Assembly: GCF_018474005.1 (NCBI RefSeq)
Contig: NZ_JAHCSH010000006.1
Location: forward strand, 124,001-188,000
From: Curvibacter sp. CHRR-16
GTDB lineage: Bacteria; Pseudomonadota; Gammaproteobacteria; Burkholderiales; Burkholderiaceae_C
Length of the DNA stretch: 64,000 nt
Direction: 5' to 3'
How positions within the stretch are numbered: position 1 is the stretch's first letter; every line of letters starts with the position of its first letter. Both the position numbers and the translations under genes were made by a program. This document shows positions 57,246 to 64,000 of the stretch, piece by piece. Below the pieces are notes generated by a model, which was given only the letters and a program-made list of their open reading frames with translations, did no database searches and was not told the DNA's origin.

Positions 57246-58576
57246 CGCACCAAGCAGGGCCGCTTGTTGTCGAACTTCCAGCCCGGTATCAGGTATTGCA
57301 TGGCTATGGCATCGTCACGCGCGCCCAGACCATGCTCCAAATACAAGGCATGGGCCTTCTCCACCTCGGCCATGTCGATCTCGATGCCCAGACCGGGCTT
57401 TTTCGGCACATCCACATAGCCCTCGCGGATTGGCAAAGGCTCTTTGGTCAAGCGCTGGCCGTCTTGCCAGATCCAGTGGGTGTCGATGGCTGTGACCTTG
57501 CCCGGCGCAGCCGCGCCCACATGGGTGAACATGGCCAGCGAAATGTCAAAGTGGTTGTTGGAGTGCGACCCCCAAGTCAGCCCCCAATCGCGGCAGGTTT
57601 GCGCCACGCGCACGCTGCCAGCCATGGTCCAGAAATGCGGGTCGGCCAGCGGAATGTCCACGCTTTGCAGCGCCAGCGAATGCGCCATTTGCCGCCAATC
57701 GGTCGCCACCATGTTGGTGGCTGTGGGCAGGCCTGTGGCGCGGCGAAACTCGGCCATCACCTCGCGGCCACTGAAACCCTCTTCGGCACCGCACGGGTCT
57801 TCGGCATAGGCCACCACGCCATGCATGTCGCGCATCAAACGAATAGCGTCTTGCAGCAACCAGCCCCCGTTGGGATCTAGCGTGATGCGCGCTTGCGGAA
57901 AGCGCTCGTGCAAGGCGCGAATGGTCTCCACCTCCTCTTCGCCACGCAACACACCGCCTTTGAGCTTGAAATCGGCAAAGCCATAGCGGGCATGCGCCGC
58001 CTCGGCCAAGCGCACCACCGCCTCGGGCGTCATGGCCACTTCGTGGCGCAGGCGTTGCCAGTCATCGGCATGGGGGCCTTCACTACCGGGGGCAGCATAG
58101 GGCAAGTCGGTCTTGGTGCGGTCGCCCACATAAAAAAGGTAACCCAGCATTTGCACGCGCTCGCGCTGCTGGCCTTCGCCCAGCAAGGCGGCCACGGGCA
58201 GCCCCAAAAACTGGCCTTGCAGGTCAAGCAGGGCCGACTCCACCGCCGTCACGGCATGGATAGTGGTGCGCAAATCAAAGGTTTGCAGGCCTCGCCCTCC
58301 AGCATCGCGGTCGGCAAATTGCGACCGCATGCGCTGCAGCACCGCGTTGAGGTTGCCAATCGATTGCCCCTCCACCAAGGGGCGTGCATCTTCCAGCGTC
58401 TGGCGAATTTTTTCACCGCCGGGCACTTCGCCCAAACCGGTGTGGCCTGCGCTATCGGTCAGGATGACGATGTTGCGGGTGAAAAACGGCGCATGCGCGC
58501 CAGACAGGTTGAGCAGCATGCTGTCGCGCCCAGCCACAGGGATCACGCGCATGCTTTGAACGATAGGTGCGGTCAT
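57242..58576 (-). CDS. gudD: Glucarate dehydratase
   Basis: The enzyme dehydrates D-glucarate (and often L-idarate) to 5-keto-4-deoxyglucarate in sugar-acid use. The 444-aa product belongs to the enolase superfamily: a KxK base pair lies in FADFKLKGG, metal ligands in [26 protein letters not shown] and [11 protein letters not shown], and the His of the His-Asp dyad in [12 protein letters not shown]. Length and the glucarate-specific HSNNHFDIS motif support GudD rather than other members. The LysR gene lies upstream on the same strand, separated by 118 bases. No transporter or aldolase gene is adjacent. Confidence 0.93.
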   Translation of the reverse strand: MTAPIVQSMRVIPVAGRDSMLLNLSGAHAPFFTRNIVILTDSAGHTGLGEVPGGEKIRQTLEDARPLVEGQSIGNLNAVLQRMRSQFADRDAGGRGLQTFDLRTTIHAVTAVESALLDLQGQFLGLPVAALLGEGQQRERVQMLGYLFYVGDRTKTDLPYAAPGSEGPHADDWQRLRHEVAMTPEAVVRLAEAAHARYGFADFKLKGGVLRGEEEVETIRALHERFPQARITLDPNGGWLLQDAIRLMRDMHGVVAYAEDPCGAEEGFSGREVMAEFRRATGLPTATNMVATDWRQMAHSLALQSVDIPLADPHFWTMAGSVRVAQTCRDWGLTWGSHSNNHFDISLAMFTHVGAAAPGKVTAIDTHWIWQDGQRLTKEPLPIREGYVDVPKKPGLGIEIDMAEVEKAHALYLEHGLGARDDAIAMQYLIPGWKFDNKRPCLVR

Positions 58577-58694
58577 GTCAGTCTCCTAAAACGCCCCCAA
58601 GCAAGGGGGGCATGCACCAAAGCATAGGTGCAGGGCTGCCCGTCAGCGGTGCAAAAACTGGCTAGACCGATGCAAATATTGGTTGCAACCCCAC

Positions 58695-59588
58695 TCACCC
58701 CTGCAAAAACACCGGCAGCACTTCGGTCAACACCCGTTGCAACACCGGGTTATCCGCCCCAGCGCGGTAGCACACCAAGGACTGCACCGCACAGGGTGCT
58801 GCGGTTTGCACCGTGCGCAAGACCACACCGGGCAACTGCAGCTTGGCCAGTTGGGCCGGAATCAAAGCCACCCCCAATCCCACCCCCACCAGTGCCAGCA
58901 TGGTGTGCACTTGCGAAACGTACTCCACCACCTGCGGCTGCACACCTTGCGCATCCAGCCACGACTGCACCACACGGTGAAAGTACGCCGACTCTTGCGG
59001 CGCATACATCAGCACGGGACGCTGGTGCAGGGCCTCTAACGGCACGGCATCGGGCCACTGCGCGGCGTGCTGTTGTGGAACAGCCAGCACCCAACTGTCA
59101 TCGTGCAAATAGCGGTGTGCGTGGGCATGGATGGAGGGGTGTGGACGCACAAAGGCCAGATCAATCACTCCACGGCTTAAACCGTCTAATTGGGCTGCGG
59201 TGGGCAACTCGCGCAGCTGCCACTGCACGCCGGGCATGTGGCTTTTGATGCGCGCCAACACTTGTGGCACCACACTGCAGCCAAGGCCTGCGGTAAAGCC
59301 CAGTGTGATGGCTCCCGCATCTCCATGGGCCACGCGCCGTGCTGCAGCAATGGCCTCGTGCGACCACTGCAAAATGCGTTGGGCTTCGGGCAAAAACGCC
59401 TTGCCTGCGGGGGTAAGCTGCACCGCACCGCGACCACGCTCGAGTAGCTGCGCACCCACGGCGTGTTCCAGCAACTGGATTTGCCGACTCAGTGGGGATT
59501 GCGTCATATGCAACTGCTTGGCGGCACGGCCAAAGTGCAATTCTTCGGCAACGGCGACAAAACATTGGATTTGGCTGATTTCAAACAT
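58695..59588 (-). CDS. LysR-family transcriptional regulator
   Basis: The 297-aa product has an N-terminal winged helix-turn-helix ([29 protein letters not shown] region, with [12 protein letters not shown] as the recognition part). The periplasmic-binding-protein-like effector domain follows ([35 protein letters not shown]). The ATG at 59588 gives the usual [10 protein letters not shown] start, and the longer frame to 59705 runs over the rpsU promoter. Its place directly upstream of gudD suggests control of glucarate use, but LysR regulators are often divergent from their targets, so this is only plausible. Confidence 0.9.
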   Translation of the reverse strand: MFEISQIQCFVAVAEELHFGRAAKQLHMTQSPLSRQIQLLEHAVGAQLLERGRGAVQLTPAGKAFLPEAQRILQWSHEAIAAARRVAHGDAGAITLGFTAGLGCSVVPQVLARIKSHMPGVQWQLRELPTAAQLDGLSRGVIDLAFVRPHPSIHAHAHRYLHDDSWVLAVPQQHAAQWPDAVPLEALHQRPVLMYAPQESAYFHRVVQSWLDAQGVQPQVVEYVSQVHTMLALVGVGLGVALIPAQLAKLQLPGVVLRTVQTAAPCAVQSLVCYRAGADNPVLQRVLTEVLPVFLQG

Positions 59589-59611
59589 GCCTGAACCGGA
59601 AAGAGGAACCC

Positions 59612-59639
59612 TTGCTATGCGCCAACAAGCGGTTATAAT
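59612..59639 (+). promoter_or_regulatory. Sigma-70 promoter of rpsU
   Basis: TTGCTA (59612-59617) and TATAAT (59634-59639) are spaced by 16 bases, with a consensus -10. Transcription would begin near 59647 and read a leader of about 120 bases into rpsU. The site also lies just upstream of the divergent LysR gene. Confidence 0.72.
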
Positions 59640-59766
59640 GCTCGGCTTTGCTGGCACATCCCTGTCTGCCATACTAGTTAAAGACGACAGGAAAAACCGC
59701 TGCACGTGGCGAAAGGAATTGATCTTACCCTTCGACTGGCGACAGCACCTATGGAAACATTACGTA

Positions 59767-59979
59767 ATGACAACCATCCGTGTTAAAGAAAACGAGCCGT
59801 TTGAAGTTGCTCTGCGTCGCTTCAAGCGCACTATCGAGAAACTGGGTTTGCTGACTGACTTGCGCGCTCGCGAGTTCTACGAAAAACCCACTACCGAGCG
59901 TAAGCGCAAGAAAGCAGCCGCCGTGAAGCGCAACTACAAGCGCATCCGCAGCATGCAATTGCCCAAAAAGATGTACTGA
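59767..59979 (+). CDS. rpsU: 30S ribosomal protein S21
   Basis: S21 is a small basic protein of the 30S subunit that helps initiation. The 70-aa product starts [20 protein letters not shown] and has [32 protein letters not shown] and MQLPKKMY, fully typical of the family. The ATG at 59767 sets the standard length, and the upstream open frame covers the LysR N-terminus and promoter. It is followed by a terminator and then yqeY, the usual order in proteobacteria. Confidence 0.98.
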   Translation: MTTIRVKENEPFEVALRRFKRTIEKLGLLTDLRAREFYEKPTTERKRKKAAAVKRNYKRIRSMQLPKKMY

Positions 59980-60012
59980 TTTTTCAGTTACAGCGGGCAA
60001 TCAAGGCTCGAC

Positions 60013-60047
60013 AAGCTCGCCAAGGGACGCTTTGGCGGGCTTTTTTA
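60013..60047 (+). terminator. Terminator between rpsU and yqeY
   Basis: AAGCTCGCCAA (60013-60023) and TTGGCGGGCTT (60032-60042) pair with one wobble over an eight-base loop and run into TTTTTT. It lies 33 bases after rpsU and 25 bases before the yqeY start, so read-through would be needed for co-transcription. Confidence 0.85.
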
Positions 60048-60071
60048 TTTTTATTCCTCTAGGAGCACACC

Positions 60072-60518
60072 ATGGCCCTCAAAGACCAGATCACCGAAGA
60101 CATGAAAACCGCCATGCGCGCCAAAGACAGCGAGCGTTTGGCCACCATCCGCCTGCTGCTGGCTGCCGTCAAGCAAAAAGAAGTGGACGAGCGCGTGGTA
60201 CTGGACGATGCGGGCGTGGTTGCACTGGTGGACAAACTCATCAAGCAGCGCAAAGACAGCATCGCCGCCTTTGAATCGGCAGCCCGCCAAGACTTGGCCG
60301 ACAAAGAAAAAGCCGAAATGCTGGTGCTGCAAGCCTATTTGCCCGCTCGCATGAGCACCGAAGAAGTACAAGCCGCTGTGGCAGCTTTGGTAGCCGAACT
60401 GGGTGCCTCGGGTGCTGGTGACATGGGCAAGGTGATGGGCGCAGCCAAAACCCGTTTGGCTGGCAAAGCCGATATGGCTGCCGTGTCCGCTGCTGTCAAG
60501 GCTGCGCTGGCTGGCTAA
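60072..60518 (+). CDS. yqeY: GatB/YqeY domain protein
   Basis: The 148-aa product is a full YqeY domain, related to the C-terminal tRNA-binding part of GatB: MALKDQITEDMKTAMRAKD, RLATIRLLLAAVKQKEVD, LQAYLPARMSTEEVQAAV, GDMGKVMGAAKTRLAGKAD. Its role is not well defined, although a link with aminoacyl-tRNA amidation is often proposed. It follows rpsU, as in many proteobacteria, and precedes queE by 42 bases. The start has an AGGAG site. Confidence 0.93.
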   Translation: MALKDQITEDMKTAMRAKDSERLATIRLLLAAVKQKEVDERVVLDDAGVVALVDKLIKQRKDSIAAFESAARQDLADKEKAEMLVLQAYLPARMSTEEVQAAVAALVAELGASGAGDMGKVMGAAKTRLAGKADMAAVSAAVKAALAG

Positions 60519-60560
60519 GCCCCGCGCCGCCAGCGAGCATTTGCCCCCTGTAGGCACCCC

Positions 60561-61205
60561 ATGGCATACAGCGTCAAAGAAATTTTCTACACCCTGCAAG
60601 GCGAAGGCGCGCATGCCGGTCGCCCGGCGGTGTTTTGCCGCTTCGCCGGATGCAATCTGTGGTCAGGCCGCGAAGAAGACCGCGCCAGTGCGCAATGCCG
60701 CTTTTGCGACACCGACTTTGTCGGCACCGATGGCACAGCCGGGGGCAAATACAGCAGCGCGCAAGCTCTGGCCCAAGCCATCGCCCAGCACTGGCCCGCA
60801 GGCCACAACGGGCAGCGCTTTGTGGTACTGACTGGTGGCGAGCCCATGCTGCAAATCGACCCTGCGCTGGTAGATGCCTTGCACTCGCAAGGCTTTTATA
60901 TTGCCGTAGAAACCAATGGCACGCTGCCTGCCACACCGGGCTTGGACTGGGTGTGTGTCAGCCCTAAAGCGGGCACCACCATCGTGCAACGCCAAGGGCA
61001 CGAGCTCAAACTGGTCTACCCGCAAGATGGGATAGACCCCGCCGAGTGCGCCAGTTGGGCGTTTGAGCACTTCCGGCTGCAGCCACTGGACACGGCCAAC
61101 CCCACCCTGCGCCAGCAACACACACAAGCCGCAGTGGACTATTGCATGGCCCACCCCCAGTGGAGTTTGAGCCTGCAAACGCACAAAATCTTGGCTATCC
61201 GCTAA
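60561..61205 (+). CDS. queE: 7-carboxy-7-deazaguanine synthase, Cx14CxxC type
   Basis: QueE is a radical-SAM enzyme that contracts 6-carboxytetrahydropterin to 7-carboxy-7-deazaguanine in queuosine synthesis. The 214-aa product has the cluster cysteines at C31, C46 and C49, giving the Cx14CxxC spacing instead of the canonical Cx3CxxC. It also shows EIFYTLQGEGAHAGRPAVFC, VVLTGGEPMLQ and AVETNGTLP. The product of QueD, encoded 28 bases downstream, is its substrate. The other queuosine genes (queC, queF, tgt, queA) are not in the window. Confidence 0.95.
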   Translation: MAYSVKEIFYTLQGEGAHAGRPAVFCRFAGCNLWSGREEDRASAQCRFCDTDFVGTDGTAGGKYSSAQALAQAIAQHWPAGHNGQRFVVLTGGEPMLQIDPALVDALHSQGFYIAVETNGTLPATPGLDWVCVSPKAGTTIVQRQGHELKLVYPQDGIDPAECASWAFEHFRLQPLDTANPTLRQQHTQAAVDYCMAHPQWSLSLQTHKILAIR

Positions 61206-61233
61206 GCGCTGCCACCCTATCCACCCGCACCTT

Positions 61234-62355
61234 ATGCCGCACACGCCAGCCCTCGCCCACAGCACCAGTTGCGTCACCCTCCCGTTTGAGGCAGCGCGCC
61301 GCGTGGCAGAACTTTCGGCCCAGCACCCCGCACAGCGCGTGCACGGTCACCACTTTCAGGCCACCGTGCACGCGCTGCAACACACGCTCAACCCGGCCTA
61401 TAGCAGCGGTTACCAAGAAGCCCTGCAGACTCCATGGCAAGCGGCTATTGCCCGGCTGGACTACCAACCCCTGCACGAGCTATTGGCTGCCAGCGACGAC
61501 ACCGCCATTGCCCTGCATTTGCTGCAGCAGGGCGCACCGCACGCCCAAGCGGCGGTGAGCCTGGCCAGCACACCCGATCAAGGTGTGCACCTGCAGCCTG
61601 CTACAGGGCAGTACCGCTACTGGCGGCGCTTCCAGTTCCATGCTGCGCATTACCTGCCCAAAGTCCCTTTGGGCCATAAGTGCGGCAACCTGCACGGACA
61701 CCAGTTTGCGGTGGTGCTGCAAACCCGCCACGACAACCCGGTCAGCCCAGCCAACAGGACTTACGATGACATGGCGGCCCGCTGGGTGCTGTTGCACACG
61801 CAGCTAGACCACGCCTACCTGAACGACATCGCTGGTTTGGAGAACCCCACCAGCGAGCTGCTCTCGCGCTGGATTTGGGAGCGCCTAGCCCCCCAGTGGC
61901 CCGAGTTGGAGCATGTGTGCGTGTACGAAACCGCCTCCTGCGGGGCCTGCTACAACGGCCAGCATTTCCGCATCTGGAAAGACTTCCACATGGACAGTGC
62001 CGTGCGCTTTGAGCAAGCCCCCGACGGCAGCCGCCGCGCCCGCCTGCACGGCCATACCTACACCGTGCGCCTGCACCTGCAAGCCGCACTGGATCAAGTG
62101 CTGGGTTGGGCCGTGGACTTTGGCGACGTGAAGCACCAGTTCCAGCCCCTGTTCAAAGCCATGGACCACCACCATCTGGGCCAACTGCCGGGCTTGGCCA
62201 ACTGCGACAGCGGCACCCTGGCACGCTGGGTGTACCAGCAGTTCCAACCCAGCCAAAACGCGCTGTGCCAAGTGGACGTGATGGAGACTCAGGGCAGCGG
62301 CGCACGCTACCACCCCCATGCACCGGCCTTGGCAGACTTGCTGCTGCCACTCTAG
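61234..62355 (+). CDS. queD: 6-carboxytetrahydropterin synthase QueD, three-module fusion
   Basis: QueD makes 6-carboxy-5,6,7,8-tetrahydropterin from dihydroneopterin triphosphate. The usual protein is about 120 aa, but this one is 373 aa and shows three PTPS-like units. The middle unit (about residues 127-240) has the whole active site: H139, C150, H154, H156, H193 and E232. The first unit (about residues 12-120) keeps HGH (37-39), but its first zinc His is Arg and no Cys or catalytic pair is seen. The third unit (about residues 245-355) keeps HGH (272-274), DHHHL and METQ but lacks the Cys. The outer units may be structural, replacing subunits of the hexamer. It lies 28 bases after queE. 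Confidence 0.9.
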   Translation: MPHTPALAHSTSCVTLPFEAARRVAELSAQHPAQRVHGHHFQATVHALQHTLNPAYSSGYQEALQTPWQAAIARLDYQPLHELLAASDDTAIALHLLQQGAPHAQAAVSLASTPDQGVHLQPATGQYRYWRRFQFHAAHYLPKVPLGHKCGNLHGHQFAVVLQTRHDNPVSPANRTYDDMAARWVLLHTQLDHAYLNDIAGLENPTSELLSRWIWERLAPQWPELEHVCVYETASCGACYNGQHFRIWKDFHMDSAVRFEQAPDGSRRARLHGHTYTVRLHLQAALDQVLGWAVDFGDVKHQFQPLFKAMDHHHLGQLPGLANCDSGTLARWVYQQFQPSQNALCQVDVMETQGSGARYHPHAPALADLLLPL

Positions 62356-62453
62356 AACCCTTGTATGACCACGGCGCAGCCCCCCGCCAAGTGGCTTGAA
62401 CTTTTGCGCTGCACCCCCATCTAACGGCTACTAGTGTTTTGGAGTACACCGCT

Positions 62454-63341
62454 ATGCGTATTGCTTCCCCCGTGCGCCGTGCCATCACCGTCTCGGCTTT
62501 GGTGGCCGGTATGGCCTTGGGTCAAGCCGTTTGGGCTGCAGAACCCACCATGAACGACATCTACGCCAAAGCCCAAGCAGGGCAATTGGCAGAAGCCCAA
62601 ACCATGGTGCAGCAAGTACTGGTAGCCCACCCCAAGAGCGCCAAAGCCTACTACGTGCAAGCCGAGTTGTTTGCCCGCCAAGGTTTGTTGGACAAGGCTC
62701 GCCAAGCGCTCGCCACTGCCGAACAACTGGCCCCCGGCTTGCCGTTTGCCAGCGCCCATTCCGTTCAAGAACTGCGCTCCCAATTGCAAGGCACCACCCG
62801 CGTGCAAAACACCCCTGCTACAACGCCGAGCCCTGTCAACACCGCGCCTACCTCCACCAACAAAAGCAATAGCTGGCTGCTGCCCGTTGGGTTGACGGCA
62901 CTGTTTTTCATAGGTGTCATTCTGTGGATGCGCAGCCGTCGCCCACAAGTGCAAACAGTAGCCAGCTACAGCGGCACGGGCTACGACAGTGGCGCAGGCA
63001 TGAACACGCCAGCCCCTTACCCTGCAGCCCCCCAGCCCGGCTATGGCTACAACCCCCACTACAACAATGGCTATGGAGCCCCAGCCCAACCCAGCATGGG
63101 TAGCCGCATCGCTGGAGGTTTGGCCACCGGCTTGGCGGTAGGCGCTGGCGTGGTGGCCGCAGAAGCCATTGGCCGCAGCATCATGGGCGGCAACGAGGCC
63201 CATGCAGCGCCCGCCCCCCACCTAGACCCCGTACCCACCTATGCACCGGACGTGAACGCCGACATGGGCGGCAACAACTTCGGCATCAACGACGCCAGCT
63301 GGGACAGCGGCGGCAGTGGCGGTGGCAGCGACTGGGAATGA
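62454..63341 (+). CDS. Exported, membrane-anchored TPR protein with Gly-rich tail
   Basis: The 295-aa product starts with a signal peptide (positive RIASPVRR, hydrophobic core, VWAAE cleavage region near residue 28). About two TPR-like helix pairs follow (residues 30-105), then a Thr/Pro/Asn linker and a single membrane span (WLLPVGLTALFFIGVILWM). After it come a Tyr/Pro/Gly-rich region, a second hydrophobic Gly/Ala stretch (GGLATGLAVGAGVVAAEAIG), and a tail ending GGSGGGSDWE. The tail resembles that of Tim44-like or TPM-like envelope proteins, but no function is assigned. The ATG at 62454 with a TGGAG site is preferred to the codon at 62439. A strong terminator follows. Confidence 0.78.
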   Translation: MRIASPVRRAITVSALVAGMALGQAVWAAEPTMNDIYAKAQAGQLAEAQTMVQQVLVAHPKSAKAYYVQAELFARQGLLDKARQALATAEQLAPGLPFASAHSVQELRSQLQGTTRVQNTPATTPSPVNTAPTSTNKSNSWLLPVGLTALFFIGVILWMRSRRPQVQTVASYSGTGYDSGAGMNTPAPYPAAPQPGYGYNPHYNNGYGAPAQPSMGSRIAGGLATGLAVGAGVVAAEAIGRSIMGGNEAHAAPAPHLDPVPTYAPDVNADMGGNNFGINDASWDSGGSGGGSDWE

Positions 63342-63343
63342 AA

Positions 63344-63368
63344 AAGGGACCTCGCGGTCCCTTTTTTG
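63344..63368 (+). terminator. Terminator after the TPR protein gene
   Basis: AAGGGACC and GGTCCCTT pair over a TCGC tetraloop with an A tract before and a T tract after (TTTTTT). It lies a few bases after the stop at 63341 and can act in both directions, between two convergent genes. Confidence 0.92.
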
Positions 63369-63402
63369 CAGCCTGCTGCATGCACTCGGCCTGAAGAGTA
63401 GA

Positions 63403-64000
63403 TCAGCTACCCGCCACCTTCATGCGGTTGATGAGGATAGAACCCACCGTCTTGGCACCGTAGTTGTAGGTGTCCGCCCCCACGGCTTCTATGCCTTTGA
63501 ACATGGCTTGCATGGTGCTGGCAATGGTGATCTCATGCACGGGATAGGCGATGCGGCCCTTTTCCACCCAGAAGCCACTGGCACCGCGGGAATAGTCGCC
63601 CGTAACGTAGTTGACGCCTTGGCCCATGAGTTCGGTCACAAACAGCCCCGTTCCCAGCTTTTCCAGCATGGCATCGAGGTTGTCAGACGCCTTGGTCAAA
63701 CGCGAAACAAACTGCAGGTTGTGTGAACCACCGGCATTGCCAGTGGTACGCATGCCGAGCTTGCGGGCTGAATAGCTGCTCAGGAAATAGCCTTGCACCT
63801 TGCCCGCATCCACCACCTTACGCTGGCGTACTTGCACACCTTCTTCGTCAAACGGTGAACTGCCTTTGCCACGCAGCACAAAGGGGTCTTCGTCGATGCT
63901 GATGTGTTTGGGAAATACCTGCTTGCCCAAGGAGTCGAGCAAAAACGTGCTCTTGCGGTACAGCGCCCCCCCACTGACGGCCTGCACAAAAGCCCCGAGC
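63403..64000 (-). CDS. pmbA: Metalloprotease PmbA (TldD/PmbA family), C-terminal part
   Basis: The frame is open through the last base of the window, so the N-terminal half lies outside. The visible 198 residues match the C-terminal domain of PmbA/TldE: DSLGKQVFPKHISIDEDP, SSPFDEEGVQVRQRKVVD, YSARKLGMRTTGNAGG, MGQGVNYVTGDYSRGASG and VHEITIASTMQAMF. PmbA forms a heterodimer with TldD that processes peptides such as microcin B17 and CcdA antitoxin. The metal site is on TldD, not on PmbA. It converges on the TPR protein gene. Confidence 0.94.
   Translation of the reverse strand, partial: LGAFVQAVSGGALYRKSTFLLDSLGKQVFPKHISIDEDPFVLRGKGSSPFDEEGVQVRQRKVVDAGKVQGYFLSSYSARKLGMRTTGNAGGSHNLQFVSRLTKASDNLDAMLEKLGTGLFVTELMGQGVNYVTGDYSRGASGFWVEKGRIAYPVHEITIASTMQAMFKGIEAVGADTYNYGAKTVGSILINRMKVAGS

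Overview
The window looks like a chromosomal segment of a betaproteobacterium of the order Burkholderiales, most likely family Comamonadaceae. The reasons are a PhaR-type polyhydroxyalkanoate regulator next to rimO, a complete nuoA-N operon followed by a DUF2818 gene, a Nudix gene and a DUF1178 gene, a Cx14CxxC-type QueE, the rpsO-pnp-tpiA-secG-tRNA-Leu-nuo order, and high-GC coding sequence. No phage, insertion sequence, CRISPR array or plasmid gene was seen. The taxonomic call is inference from gene content, not from a search.

Layout. 1-10.7 kb: the end of a hybrid sensor kinase, murB, yajQ with a degenerate HD-GYP protein, plsY, ybaK, an A+T-rich islet coding one membrane protein, a luciferase-like flavin enzyme, tRNA-Val, phaR, rimO, ETF-ubiquinone oxidoreductase and a P-loop kinase. 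10.7-17.1 kb: a tandem glycine riboswitch in front of gcvT-gcvH-gcvP-sdaA, a route that breaks glycine down to C1 units and serine to pyruvate. 17.1-26.3 kb: a chemotaxis locus. A receiver protein and a membrane chemoreceptor on the plus strand converge on a minus-strand operon encoding a CheZ-like candidate, CheY, STAS, CheA, CheW, CheR, CheD and CheB. No flagellar or pilus genes are present. 26.3-29.4 kb: a cysteine-synthase-like PLP enzyme, a small coiled-coil protein and glutamate dehydrogenase.

29.4-49.2 kb is one long minus-strand housekeeping block, read rpsO, pnp, tpiA, secG, tRNA-Leu, nuoABCDEFGHIJKLMN, DUF2818, Nudix, DUF1178. It combines translation, RNA decay, glycolysis, secretion and complex I. 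49.5-57.2 kb holds a small heat-shock protein, a HEPN-like singleton, tsaD, a bacterioferritin with its DUF2325 partner behind a Fur-box-like palindrome, ybiB, a BaiN-type flavoprotein and a soluble chemoreceptor. 57.2-64 kb holds glucarate dehydratase with a LysR regulator, rpsU, yqeY, the queuosine genes queE and queD (queD is a three-module fusion), a membrane-anchored TPR protein and the end of pmbA.

The observations most worth a second look are: three copies of a small interspersed repeat (GCTAY, 7 nt, ATAGC, then a tail of fixed length) lying in frame inside gcvT, ybiB and the BaiN-type gene; a CheZ-like D-x3-Q helical protein beside cheY; two chemoreceptors with sensor modules placed after the signalling domain; the three-module QueD; a HEPN-type R-x4-H motif in an otherwise unknown gene; and a degenerate HD-GYP protein beside the c-di-GMP-binding YajQ.
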